Below, piece after piece: positions 17,291 through 26,420 of a stretch of 64,000 bases of DNA. The notes under the pieces are model-generated. The model had not been told where the DNA came from. It ran no database searches and worked only from the letters and a program-made list of their open reading frames with translations. The position numbers and the translations under genes were made by a program. This DNA comes from Ruania rhizosphaerae (lineage in GTDB: Bacteria; Actinomycetota; Actinomycetes; Actinomycetales; Beutenbergiaceae), in contig NZ_VSMB01000004.1 of NCBI RefSeq assembly GCF_009805705.1, forward strand, positions 248,001-312,000, written 5' to 3'. How positions within the stretch are numbered: position 1 is the first letter of the stretch; each line of letters begins with the position of its first letter.

Positions 17291-17322
17291 GCGTGGGGCC
17301 AGCCACTGCGCTGGCCCCACGC
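17291..17322 (+). terminator. intercistronic hairpin after the binding-protein gene
   Basis: A perfect 13-bp stem (17291-17303 with 17310-17322) and 6-nt loop lie between the binding protein and the first permease. Such hairpins in importer operons can stabilise the upstream message or attenuate the downstream one, giving more binding protein than permease. No T-run follows, so full termination is unlikely. Confidence 0.7.
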
Positions 17323-17343
17323 TTACTCAGAAAGGGATCAATC

Positions 17344-18282
17344 ATGGCAGTAGCCACGGGATCCGCACCGGTGGACCAGACGGCGCAGGATGCGCGGCAG
17401 CCACCGACCCGCAAGCGAAGGTGGTGGAGGTCAAAGAGCGCGATTGCGGCGTACATCTTCATTGCGCCGTACGTGGTGTTCTTCGTAGTCTTTCGCATAC
17501 TTCCAGCGATCTTCGGGATCGGTCTCAGTTTCGGCGAGTACAGCCTCACGGGCGCACTCACGTTCGTCGGGCTCGACCACTACGCCAGGCTCTTCGCTGA
17601 CCCCAACTTCTGGGGAGCGCTCTGGGTCACGCTGAAATATGCCGCGATCGCCATGCCAATGACAGTGGTCCTCTCACTCGCCATCGCTCAACTGTGCAAT
17701 CGGATGATGCGCGGCATGGCCTTCTACCGCTCCATCTTCTTCCTTCCCGCGGTGACGTCGCCGGTGCTCTCTGGCCTCATCTTCGTGTGGATCTTCTCCG
17801 AGTCGGGCCCGATCAATCGCCTCCTCAGCGCCGTCGGGCTCGAGCCGATCAGCTGGCTACAAGACAGTTTCTGGGTGCTCCCGGCGCTCGCCTTGGTGAG
17901 TGCGTGGATGAACTTCGGCTACAACATGCTGATCCTGCTGGCCGGCATGCTGGCGATTCCGCAGGAGTACTACGAGGCGGCAGCGATCGACGGCGCGAAC
18001 GGGTGGCAGCGCTTCTGGCGCATCACGCTCCCGTCCCTGCGGCCGGCTCTCTTCTTCGTGCTGGTGCTCGAAACGGTCAAGTCGTTCCAGACCTTCGACA
18101 CCATCTTCGTGATGACCGGCGGCGGCCCGGTGCGCGCAAGCTACACGCTCACCTTCATGCTCTACGACCAGGGGTTCGGCTACTTCGACTTCGGCTATGC
18201 CAGCGCGGTGGGTGTTGTTCTGCTGATCATCGCCCTGGTCTTCTCACTCATCCAACGCCGACTGGTCGGGAGGGACGACTGA
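17344..18282 (+). CDS. sugar ABC importer permease, MalF/UgpA-type
   Basis: The 312-aa inner-membrane subunit has about six hydrophobic helices (first at IAAYIFIAPYVVFFVVF) and the EAA loop YYEAAAIDGANGWQRFW that docks the ATPase. The start ATG follows AAAGGGA. Its stop overlaps the next permease by one base (TGATG). It forms a heterodimeric channel with the next gene product. No ATPase is encoded nearby, so a shared MsmX/MsiK-type ATPase is expected elsewhere. Confidence 0.92.
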   Translation: MAVATGSAPVDQTAQDARQPPTRKRRWWRSKSAIAAYIFIAPYVVFFVVFRILPAIFGIGLSFGEYSLTGALTFVGLDHYARLFADPNFWGALWVTLKYAAIAMPMTVVLSLAIAQLCNRMMRGMAFYRSIFFLPAVTSPVLSGLIFVWIFSESGPINRLLSAVGLEPISWLQDSFWVLPALALVSAWMNFGYNMLILLAGMLAIPQEYYEAAAIDGANGWQRFWRITLPSLRPALFFVLVLETVKSFQTFDTIFVMTGGGPVRASYTLTFMLYDQGFGYFDFGYASAVGVVLLIIALVFSLIQRRLVGRDD

Positions 18283-19175
18283 TGTCCATCACACGTGACC
18301 TATCGCCGGCTCCCGCTCCGACGCCGCCTCGCATGAGTGGTTCCATGCCGCTGTCCCGGCGCCTGACCCGGGCCCGCCGCCTCGCGCCGATGCATGTGCT
18401 GCTCATCGCTGTGGCGGTGGTGACAGCATTTCCCTTCTACGCCATGGTGATGATTGCCTTCCAACCGGGACAGGCCATCGTTCTGCCAGATTCGATGTTC
18501 CCGGATAGGCTGTCCGTCGCGGCCTTCGAGGACGCTCTCAACAGCCAGAACATTCCGCAGTGGGCGTTGAACTCAGCGATCTACTCCGTCGTGTCAGTGG
18601 TCATCGTCCTACTGCTGGCGTCAATGGCCGGATACGCCTTCGCGAAGAAGCGTTTCGCGGGACGTGAGGTGATCTTCTGGGTTTTCCTCGCGATGCTGAT
18701 GATCCCCTACCACCTCACGATCATCCCGCAGTATCTCATCGTCGGCGGGCTCAACGGCCTGGACACCATGTGGGGAATGATTGCCGCAACGATCGCGAAT
18801 GCTCAAGCGATGTTCCTGATGCGGCAGTTCATCTACAGCATCCCGGACGAGATGCTCGATGCGGCCAAGATCGACGGTGCCGGCGAGTTCCGTATCTACT
18901 GGTCGATCGTGTTGCCGCAGACCAAGCCGATCATGGCGACGCTGGGTACGTTCGTCTTCCTCTGGCACTGGAACGACTTCCTGTGGCCGATGATCTCGCA
19001 GCAGTCCCCGGAGAACTACGTGCTGACCGTGGGGCTGAATACACTGCAAGAGCAGCAGGTGCCGCTCGCGACAATGATGGCTGCGGCAGTGGTCAGCTTC
19101 ATCCCGACTCTGATCATCTTCATCGTCCTGCAGCGGTACTTCGTCCGTGGCGTCATGATGTCGGGGATGAAGTAG
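18282..19175 (+). CDS. sugar ABC importer permease, MalG/UgpE-type
   Basis: A 297-aa permease with an N-terminal cytoplasmic tail of about 35 residues rich in Pro and Ser, then six transmembrane segments. The EAA-type loop is DEMLDAAKIDGAGEFRIYW, followed by the conserved WNDFLWPMI. Translationally coupled to the first permease. It is the last gene of the importer operon and is followed by a bidirectional terminator hairpin. Substrate is inferred only from context: an oligosaccharide released from the regulon's glycan. Confidence 0.92.
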   Translation: MSITRDLSPAPAPTPPRMSGSMPLSRRLTRARRLAPMHVLLIAVAVVTAFPFYAMVMIAFQPGQAIVLPDSMFPDRLSVAAFEDALNSQNIPQWALNSAIYSVVSVVIVLLLASMAGYAFAKKRFAGREVIFWVFLAMLMIPYHLTIIPQYLIVGGLNGLDTMWGMIAATIANAQAMFLMRQFIYSIPDEMLDAAKIDGAGEFRIYWSIVLPQTKPIMATLGTFVFLWHWNDFLWPMISQQSPENYVLTVGLNTLQEQQVPLATMMAAAVVSFIPTLIIFIVLQRYFVRGVMMSGMK

Positions 19176-19191
19176 AGCAGTGGTCCACGAA

Positions 19192-19225
19192 GATCGGTGA
19201 CGGGCACCACCGCCCGTCACCGATC
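19192..19225. terminator. bidirectional terminator hairpin
   Basis: Perfect 14-bp arms GATCGGTGACGGGC (19192-19205 with 19212-19225) and a 6-nt loop lie between the convergent ABC importer operon and the enolase-superfamily gene. Confidence 0.78.
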
Positions 19226-19284
19226 GGGGCGCAGGGCAGGGGGCGCGACTCGTATCAGGTGCGTTCCCTGCTCTGCCAGTCCCG

Positions 19285-20610
19285 CTACTGGGGAGTCCAC
19301 ACATCTGCGCCGTAGAGCCCCGCTCCGTCGAGCCCGTCCAACCTCACCTGACCGTCGTTCACGTTGGCCAGCTGTGGGAGCACGCTACGGAGCCCGTCAT
19401 TGTCTGCGGGAGCGTACTGCCTGCTGTTGTACTCGAGCTGCGGCACACTCACCCGCAAGGCGCTGGCAATCCGCGCGGAGTGCACATACGCACGTCCGGT
19501 GGCGGTGAGATCCTGAACGGCGACGAACAATCCGAGGCGCCGCGCAACAGCGGCCGCGATCACCGCAGGTGTCTGTCCTTTACCCGCCTTGATGACCACC
19601 CCGGACCATCCCTCTCCGCGAATTCGCGGCAGTCTTGCGAGGGATGTGAATCCCTCGTCCATGATGGTGGGCACTCGTTCAGAGAGCCGCCACATCGTAC
19701 GCGGGTCGGCAGCCGCTGAGCGGGGGATCGGCTGCTCCAGGTACTGCACCGCAGCGGCGGCGCCCGGATCGGAAGCCGAGAGTTCGTCCAGCATGGTCAC
19801 CGCGAGGCTCGCGTCCGTATACCCCTCGTTCGGGTCGACGGCCAGGTGCGGCACGACACCCTGTGACCTCGCGGTGCGGTAGACATCGGCGATCCGCCGA
19901 GCATCGACCACAGGATCGGCTCCGGCCACTTTGACCTTGAGACGGTCGACACCCTCCTGCGCGATCCAGTCCGCAAGCGCAGTCGACCCGTCTCCTGCCG
20001 CCTCGGTGGTCAGCGGATCGGAGATGCCGACGACGTGCTGCACAGGCAACGACTGCCGCGGCGAAGGTTCGACCCCGTCGCCGGGGTAGCGGCCGGGCAG
20101 ACCGTAGGCGCGTAGATCATCTGCCAGATGATCTGCCGTGTACATCCCGAACACGTTCTGACCCGCTGCGTTGCCCCACGCATCATGTAGCGCATTGTCG
20201 ACCGCGCCCAGCGCCAGGGCTGCGCCCAGCTTCGGGACTCGTTTCTGCATAGGCGCCCGCAAGGCTGCCCGGAGGAGGGCCTCGGTGCCGGCGGCCAGAT
20301 GTCCCCACATCGCGATCGGATCAGCAGGCTCGAGCTTTGTAGCCCGCTGCGCATAGCCGTGCACCAGCTCGCGCAGTACCGCATCCCGTTCTGCGACGGA
20401 GAGGTCACTTCCGGGCCATGCCCATGGCACCGACAGCACACTCTCACCGTGACCCGTTGCGCGTTCGCCTGAGCGATTCACGACCGCCACATCGACTTCA
20501 GCAACAGTGAAGTGCGTGATCGATCCCCCGCTGATCGTCAGTGGCGACGCAAGCTGGACGTCACGGTAGGCGATCGCAGTGTCGAGTACCCGGATGTCGG
20601 TCTTGGACAT
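19285..20610 (-). CDS. enolase-superfamily enzyme (mandelate racemase/muconate lactonising type)
   Basis: The 441-aa protein carries the enolase-superfamily active site: K225-x-K227 (LKVKVAG), metal ligands near D259 (AVDPNE), E292 (YLEQPIPR) and D318/E319 (IMDEG), and a C-terminal lysine in VVIKAGKGQT (K341 or K344). Two lysines on opposite faces are typical of racemases, epimerases and cycloisomerases; a sugar-acid dehydratase with a C-terminal His is less likely. It is last in a minus-strand run with three secreted propeller proteins (74-bp gap), so it probably acts on a product of the same glycan. Confidence 0.83.
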   Translation of the reverse strand: MSKTDIRVLDTAIAYRDVQLASPLTISGGSITHFTVAEVDVAVVNRSGERATGHGESVLSVPWAWPGSDLSVAERDAVLRELVHGYAQRATKLEPADPIAMWGHLAAGTEALLRAALRAPMQKRVPKLGAALALGAVDNALHDAWGNAAGQNVFGMYTADHLADDLRAYGLPGRYPGDGVEPSPRQSLPVQHVVGISDPLTTEAAGDGSTALADWIAQEGVDRLKVKVAGADPVVDARRIADVYRTARSQGVVPHLAVDPNEGYTDASLAVTMLDELSASDPGAAAAVQYLEQPIPRSAAADPRTMWRLSERVPTIMDEGFTSLARLPRIRGEGWSGVVIKAGKGQTPAVIAAAVARRLGLFVAVQDLTATGRAYVHSARIASALRVSVPQLEYNSRQYAPADNDGLRSVLPQLANVNDGQVRLDGLDGAGLYGADVWTPQ

Positions 20611-20684
20611 AGTGGCTTGCGTACCTCTTCTCGGTTCGGCTGAACGCCACGACCGATCCCTGCCACGGGGCAGCCGGGGGCGGA

Positions 20685-23201
20685 CTAGGGAACGTATCGG
20701 TAGATGTTGGTCTCGTCGGCGAAGTAGATGTTCCCGGCCGTATCGATCGTGGAGTGGAAGGCGCCATCGGTCATGAGCGTCACGAACTCGTCAGTCTCGG
20801 GGTCGAAGCGGAAGAGTCTTCCACCGGAGTCCCCGTAGAACTGCCCATCCGGATGCAGATAGAGCTCGCTGAGCCGCCCCCAGTTGCTGCTCACCCGGGC
20901 TGGGGTCGAGACGGTGCGGGCTACCTCACCGCGTTCGACGTCGTATTCGAAGAAGACCCCGTTGTCGGCAAAGCCCCACAGATCTCCGTCGTGATCGAAG
21001 GCGAGAGCGTGTATCACTTCTGCTCCCGGGACCACCACGCTGCTGGAGACCAGTCGGTCTCGGCGGGTGTCCCACACGAACAGCTCCGCCTCGTCTTGGG
21101 TGGGCTCCGAGGACAGACCACCGTGAATGCTGGTACCGCCGTAGACCAGGCCGTCACGGTAGGCCAGTTCGGTGATGCTCTGGTCCTCGACGATGTTGCG
21201 GTGCACCTGGTACCGGCCGCTGTTCGGTTCGAACAAGGTCAGGGCGCCCCCGAGTTCGCCGTAGTTCGGGATCGTGGCCGCCGCCACCCGGGCTCCGGTG
21301 GAGACCAGGGAGACGGGCCTGTCCTGCCCGTACTGCTCCCGGCCGAGGCCGAGCACATGCGCCGGATTCTGCCCCCACTCCCAGTCCCGATTGCCGAGAG
21401 CGACGTGGAAGTCGGCGCCTGGGTATGTCCCGACGACGGTGCGGTTGTGGTGCGCCGTGATGCTGTCAGCCTGCTTGGGCCCGGTCAGCTGTTCGAGCTC
21501 ACCAGTGGCCGGATCTAGCCGGGCCATCACCCCGGCGCTCAGATACGCACCGAAGTAGATGTTCCCGTCGCCACCGGTACCGACCGAGTGGACAGTCGCA
21601 GGAGCACCCACGATCGGTGGCTCGATGACATCCCCGGTGCCAGTGGCAAGGTTGTATCGCCAGATCGTCCCGTCTGCGCGATAGCCGATCAGGCTCTCGC
21701 CCGGGAAAGCCTCGGTGCCGAGCTCGACCAGGGACACGGCGTTGGTACCGTCCAACTCCTCGGCAAGGTCGCTCTCCGCCCAGCCGATGTCCAGGCTCTG
21801 CCTGGAGTCAGGGTCGAACGCCCGTACCGTGCCATCACCCACGTAGTAGGAGAGTCCGTCCGAGGAAGCCGCCGTCCACGGACCGACAGTTCCCCCGATA
21901 CCGCCGATCCACTGTTCGGTCGCCAGGTCGTAGATCGCCGTGTTCTCCGCGCCTCCGGGCGAGAAGCTGACGAGCACGAGATCACCCAGCTGCTGCACCC
22001 GCGTGATGAAGTCCGCAGCCTGGGCGACTTCCTCAGGCAGCGGAATCTCCGCCAAGGCCGCCGTCTCCGGGTCCAGCACCATGAGGTGCGGATTGGTGCC
22101 CGTGCCCACCCAGAGGTTGCCCTGGATCATGCCGAAGCCCCACGCATACGAACCATCGTCCACGACGCTTCCATAGTCGTGGATCGCCCCGGTGGCCAGG
22201 TCGTAGGAGAACACCTTGGCGTTGGGATAGGTCGTGCCGAAGAGCATCCCCTCAGCGATGACGAGGCTGCGGAGCATGCGCTCGCCCGCGATCCTGCTCG
22301 CGAGCCGTTCCATCTCAGCGGATGCGGGGTCATAGCGCCACAGCGAACCGTCGTTGGGTCCCCGCACGCTCAAGTAGACGCTGTCGTCATCATCGACCAC
22401 CACTGAGGCAGCGATGGAGTAGGCGTCCATGTCATGACTGTCCAGCAGTTCGCCGGTGCGCAGATCGACGACGTTGAAACTCACCGGTTCCCCGTCGGAG
22501 AAGACATATCCCACCGGGGTGCCATCGCTGAGGACGTCGGTTTCGGCCAGGCGGACGTTCGGGCTGTGGAACGCAGTGCCCAGGTCCGTGACCTCGAGTG
22601 GGGCGTGGGTGTGGGTGAGGCTGACTTCATCGACGTGGAAGGTCGAGATCCGGGCGATGTTCGAGTAGAGATAGATTGATGCAGTAGCGGCTTGCTCCGG
22701 TGCGCTGGCATCCAGGCGCAGTTGAGTCCACTCCCCAGCCGGTTCATCGGTGTAGTGCGCGTACTCCACATCGAGTTGGCGACCGTCCGCGTCGTAAAAG
22801 TAGACGTACAGAGTCGGTGAGCCACGTTCGATCAGCGCGCGCAGGGACAACTGGTATGAATGCCCGGCGCGTATCGGCATCCGGTCGCTCATCAGCCCAT
22901 ATGACCTGTCATCCTCCGGGTCGTCCAACCGAAGGCTGTGCTGACCCGAGAACACGGGATCGGTCACGACAGTGGAGCCTCCAGCTGTGCCGCCCCGCTG
23001 GTCCCAGCCCGGGATCTGCCCTTCCACGATCGGCTCCTCGAAGCCGCCGTTGATCGGGCCGACTCGCGAGTTGTCTGGCGAGTCGGCCCGGGCAGTACCT
23101 TGCCCTGCCACGCTCAACGCAAGCAACGCCAGGCAGGCGAGTGCCGCCAGCAACGAGCGAATGAACGGCCGGGCGAGTACAGCAGATCCTTGGGATGTCA
23201 T
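20685..23201 (-). CDS. secreted CBM + beta-propeller protein (propeller protein C)
   Basis: An 838-aa exported protein. A signal peptide (hydrophobic stretch LLAALACLALLALSVAG) ends near TARADS. Residues ~45-190 form a CBM4/9-like jelly roll starting NGGFEEPIVEGQIPGWD. The rest is a beta-propeller of repeated strands such as YVGDGTVRAFDPDS and LWRYDPAS. The block from GQDRPVSLVS through YGELGGALTLF to VYGGTSIHGG is shared with the two upstream propeller proteins. The start at 23201 has an AAGAGG site 7 nt upstream; an ATG six codons earlier lacks one. Unlike its paralogs it has no C-terminal solenoid. It could bind or cleave a polysaccharide. Confidence 0.8.
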   Translation of the reverse strand: MTSQGSAVLARPFIRSLLAALACLALLALSVAGQGTARADSPDNSRVGPINGGFEEPIVEGQIPGWDQRGGTAGGSTVVTDPVFSGQHSLRLDDPEDDRSYGLMSDRMPIRAGHSYQLSLRALIERGSPTLYVYFYDADGRQLDVEYAHYTDEPAGEWTQLRLDASAPEQAATASIYLYSNIARISTFHVDEVSLTHTHAPLEVTDLGTAFHSPNVRLAETDVLSDGTPVGYVFSDGEPVSFNVVDLRTGELLDSHDMDAYSIAASVVVDDDDSVYLSVRGPNDGSLWRYDPASAEMERLASRIAGERMLRSLVIAEGMLFGTTYPNAKVFSYDLATGAIHDYGSVVDDGSYAWGFGMIQGNLWVGTGTNPHLMVLDPETAALAEIPLPEEVAQAADFITRVQQLGDLVLVSFSPGGAENTAIYDLATEQWIGGIGGTVGPWTAASSDGLSYYVGDGTVRAFDPDSRQSLDIGWAESDLAEELDGTNAVSLVELGTEAFPGESLIGYRADGTIWRYNLATGTGDVIEPPIVGAPATVHSVGTGGDGNIYFGAYLSAGVMARLDPATGELEQLTGPKQADSITAHHNRTVVGTYPGADFHVALGNRDWEWGQNPAHVLGLGREQYGQDRPVSLVSTGARVAAATIPNYGELGGALTLFEPNSGRYQVHRNIVEDQSITELAYRDGLVYGGTSIHGGLSSEPTQDEAELFVWDTRRDRLVSSSVVVPGAEVIHALAFDHDGDLWGFADNGVFFEYDVERGEVARTVSTPARVSSNWGRLSELYLHPDGQFYGDSGGRLFRFDPETDEFVTLMTDGAFHSTIDTAGNIYFADETNIYRYVP

Positions 23202-23336
23202 GAGTGACCTCTTCACCATTTGATCGATCGGACCATCGGGGCGGCGGAGTCAACCGTGAGGCTGGCTCCTCCTTGCTAGCGGGTGTATTCGCCGTAGTGG
23301 CTCAACCCAACGGGGTCGATGAAGCAGCGCGGCAGA

Positions 23337-26300
23337 TCATCCACCCGCCACGACCAGCCCGGCACACTGACCATCGGCCGAGCCGGTGATCGTGTTGGCA
23401 CTGGCCTCATCGTCCGGAACGGAGGCGTTGTCGGAGCACTGCACCGAGCCATGTACGTCGTTGCCCGCGAACACGAACTCATCCGTCGTGCCAGTCACCG
23501 ACACGGCACCGCGGATCTGACTGTCGCGCACCTGCACACTCACAGCATCCACTGCAGTCAGGCCGCCACGGATCTCACTCAACCCCTCGACGACCAGCAC
23601 ACCACCGGCCTCGACCGATACGCCACCGTTCACACTCGCAGCCTCGACGCATAGGACCTCCCCATCGGCGACAGTGAGACCACCGTTGACCCGGTCGGTG
23701 AGTGTCTCGCTGCAGGTCACTGGCTCCTGTGAGCCGGCCGCGTTGTACCGGAACAGGTTGGCACCCGAACTCAGGTAGACGTCGCCGTCCTCGTCCACGG
23801 TGCTCCACTGGAGACCGTTCGCGATCCGCGTTGTCTCACCAGTCTCGGGATCGTGAACGCTGAAGCGGCTGCCCGCCGTGACGTAGATTCTCCCGTCAGC
23901 ATCTGACATCGAGACCGTGCCGTACGCCCAGAAGGTCCTGCCGTCTGGGTAGCGGCCACCCACGGTGCCCATGATCTCCGACTCACCCGTAGCGGGGTCG
24001 TAGGCGAACAGTGCCTCCTCGGCGACGCCCCACACCACGCCGTCGGGGTCGACCATCAATCCGGTGATGCCCTCGCGCTCACTCCCGGCCGGGTCGATCG
24101 TAGTGACGACGCTCCGGGTCTCCGGATCGAAGACGATCAGCTTGCCCGCCGTGTTGCCACTCGGGTCCGATCCGAGCCCGCCATCCACAGTGCTGCCGAG
24201 GTACACCAGACCGTCGACGGGATTGTACGCGACAGAGACAATGTTCTCGTCCTGGCCAATCTCGGAAGTCAGCCATTCGTGCTCACCGGTCGCCGCGTCC
24301 CAGATCGCCACACCGCCCTGGGTCTCACCATAGGTGGCCACCGACCCCATGTAGAACTCGTCACGGTCAGGGCCATATGCCATCCCGAACGGTCGGTCCT
24401 GCCCAAAGTCGACCCCAGTAAATAGCGTCGGCACGGTGCTGGGATCTGCGGGTTCATAGGTGGCCGGGTCGAGCCGGTCGAACCTGGCTTCTCCATAGGC
24501 ACCCAAGTACAGTTGCCCGTCCCGAATCGCAGCGGATTCGAACTGACCACGCTGCATCGTCGGCCCATGGGTGTCGCCATCCTTGTCAACTTGCGACAGG
24601 CCCACCATGTATCCCGATGCCCACACAGTGTTGTCCGGGCCCGCGAAGAGCTTCTGAATCAGCGTCGGCTGAGCAAATTCAACCGGGTTGGCCGACAGGA
24701 GCTCCTCTGCCTCAAGATCGGCGACGAAGACTCCAGACGCCGACGTCCCATACAGCAGCGACGTACCACTCGATGAATCCACCACACCGTTGGAAAGGTA
24801 CCCACCGATCGTTATGTCGGTGGACGTGAAGGAGTTCGTGGCCGTGTCATAGATGAGCAGTCCACCACCGCCGGTCGAGAAGATGGCGGTACCCCTTTCG
24901 GCGCCCTCAATACTGTGGTGACCGAAGAAGAATCGGGTCTGCTCGGGATCCCAGTGGATGACATTTCCCGCGAGATCAAGCACGAGCATCCGCAAACGCG
25001 CCTGGGCGATGATCCGGTCGCCGACGATGTCCATCCTGCTGATGGTGTTGGCCCCCTCATCACTCAGTCCAGGGACGAGCGAGTCATCGGCTATCAGGGT
25101 CTGCTCGCCGCGACCGCGCTCCTCGATCTTCCAGATTTGCGGCTCTTGCACACCGGTGCCGACGTAGACCGTCTCGGTCTCGGCGTGGTAAGCGATTGAA
25201 TGGATGTAGTCGATACCGGCACCGATCTGCCGAAGGAACTCAACCTCGTCAGTCTCAGGATCAATCAGATAGAGCCGGCCCTCCGGGTAGGAGCCGACAT
25301 ACATCGACCCGTCAGGACCAGGCGACATTCCGAAGGTGGAGTCCTTATGACCACTGAATCGGCCCAGATCGGCACACTCACCAGTCAGTGGATCATATCT
25401 CCAGAGTTTGGAGTCATGGTACGTACCCCAGTAGACGCGGCCGTCGTCCGCGATATTCAAGTTTCTCGCGTTCTCGGCGTCGCCGAGCTCGCACGTTCGA
25501 AGTTGTGCGCCTGTCTCGATGTCGGTGACCGCGAATGCCGCTGGGTATCCACTCGAAGGATTCCCCTTGAAAACCTGATACGAGACGTGCCTACCGTCCT
25601 CGATTCCCTGGGCCGCCTGACTGGGAATCTGACTCGTCACCGGGGTCCCCAGGTACTCGAGATTCTCATCCTGGGCGAGAATCGTCTCGACGGGAGACAG
25701 TTCGGGCTCCTCAGGCTCCTCGCTCGCCAGCCCGAACCACACATCATCGATGAACGTGTTGAGCGTCGCCCCGGAGACAGCATAGAAGAGCAGTCGTGCC
25801 GAGACCGTGCCCTCAGGGGCTTCGAAACGAACTGATGTCCGCTGCCAGGTATCCGTCGTCGAACGGACCATCTCGTACGGCTGGCTGATCACGTTGCCCT
25901 CGGCATCGTCGAAGTAGAACGTGACGCTCAGCGCGCCGCCCTCGCGGTACTGGTCGAAACTGAGTTCATATGTCTCACCCGCGTCCGCCGGCACCGGGTC
26001 TGAAACCAGCCCACCGGTACGCATCCCGTCCTCCCGGAGGATGTGCAGACTCCGCACGCCGTCGCTCGCGCGCTCGTCGGTGAACGAAACAAGTTCGTTC
26101 CTTCCCCACAGGGGCGCCCAGCCTGGCGCGTTGGTAGCGTCCTCGCCTTCTTCAAAGCTCGTGTTCGTGAGCCGATTGGGCTCCTCAGCGGGTGTCTCGC
26201 CCGCCGCATGTGCGCTGACTCCGGCTGCGGCGAGCATCACTCCCGCCAGCAGGACGCCAGCTGCTCGCGTCAGCAGGGTTCTGGACTGGGTCATGGTCAT
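23337..26300 (-). CDS. secreted CBM + beta-propeller + solenoid protein (propeller protein B)
   Basis: A 987-aa exported protein. After a signal peptide (cleavage near VSAHA), residues ~42-190 are a CBM4/9-like jelly roll (NTSFEEGEDATNAPGW to FIDDVWFG), ~205-850 a beta-propeller (blades such as YVGSYPEGRLYLIDP), and 863-987 a short beta-solenoid with repeats like VNGGLTVADG, VNGGVSVEAG, IRGGLTAVDA and IRGAVSVTG, bracketed by cysteines. The propeller contains GQDRPFGMAYG and YGETQGGVAIWD, matching the two paralogs. Two ATGs lie 6 bp apart behind GAAGGAG. No catalytic family can be assigned; cell-wall or glycan binding, or a new lyase or hydrolase, are possible. Confidence 0.8.
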   Translation of the reverse strand: MTMTQSRTLLTRAAGVLLAGVMLAAAGVSAHAAGETPAEEPNRLTNTSFEEGEDATNAPGWAPLWGRNELVSFTDERASDGVRSLHILREDGMRTGGLVSDPVPADAGETYELSFDQYREGGALSVTFYFDDAEGNVISQPYEMVRSTTDTWQRTSVRFEAPEGTVSARLLFYAVSGATLNTFIDDVWFGLASEEPEEPELSPVETILAQDENLEYLGTPVTSQIPSQAAQGIEDGRHVSYQVFKGNPSSGYPAAFAVTDIETGAQLRTCELGDAENARNLNIADDGRVYWGTYHDSKLWRYDPLTGECADLGRFSGHKDSTFGMSPGPDGSMYVGSYPEGRLYLIDPETDEVEFLRQIGAGIDYIHSIAYHAETETVYVGTGVQEPQIWKIEERGRGEQTLIADDSLVPGLSDEGANTISRMDIVGDRIIAQARLRMLVLDLAGNVIHWDPEQTRFFFGHHSIEGAERGTAIFSTGGGGLLIYDTATNSFTSTDITIGGYLSNGVVDSSSGTSLLYGTSASGVFVADLEAEELLSANPVEFAQPTLIQKLFAGPDNTVWASGYMVGLSQVDKDGDTHGPTMQRGQFESAAIRDGQLYLGAYGEARFDRLDPATYEPADPSTVPTLFTGVDFGQDRPFGMAYGPDRDEFYMGSVATYGETQGGVAIWDAATGEHEWLTSEIGQDENIVSVAYNPVDGLVYLGSTVDGGLGSDPSGNTAGKLIVFDPETRSVVTTIDPAGSEREGITGLMVDPDGVVWGVAEEALFAYDPATGESEIMGTVGGRYPDGRTFWAYGTVSMSDADGRIYVTAGSRFSVHDPETGETTRIANGLQWSTVDEDGDVYLSSGANLFRYNAAGSQEPVTCSETLTDRVNGGLTVADGEVLCVEAASVNGGVSVEAGGVLVVEGLSEIRGGLTAVDAVSVQVRDSQIRGAVSVTGTTDEFVFAGNDVHGSVQCSDNASVPDDEASANTITGSADGQCAGLVVAGG

Positions 26301-26420
26301 CGTCTCCTTCGGGGCATGATCTCGGTGTCGTGCTCTGATTCATCAAGCGTTCGTGGGCGAATCAATGCGGCTGGATGCTCGGAGCTTCGTTCAGCGAAGC
26401 TGCGGATCTCTGGGGCGGAT

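Noticed and set aside
19285-20610. Assignment of the enolase-superfamily gene as a sugar-acid dehydratase like fucD
   Set aside because: It has a second lysine region (VVIKAGKGQT) in place of the C-terminal catalytic His, which fits the racemase/muconate-lactonising group better.
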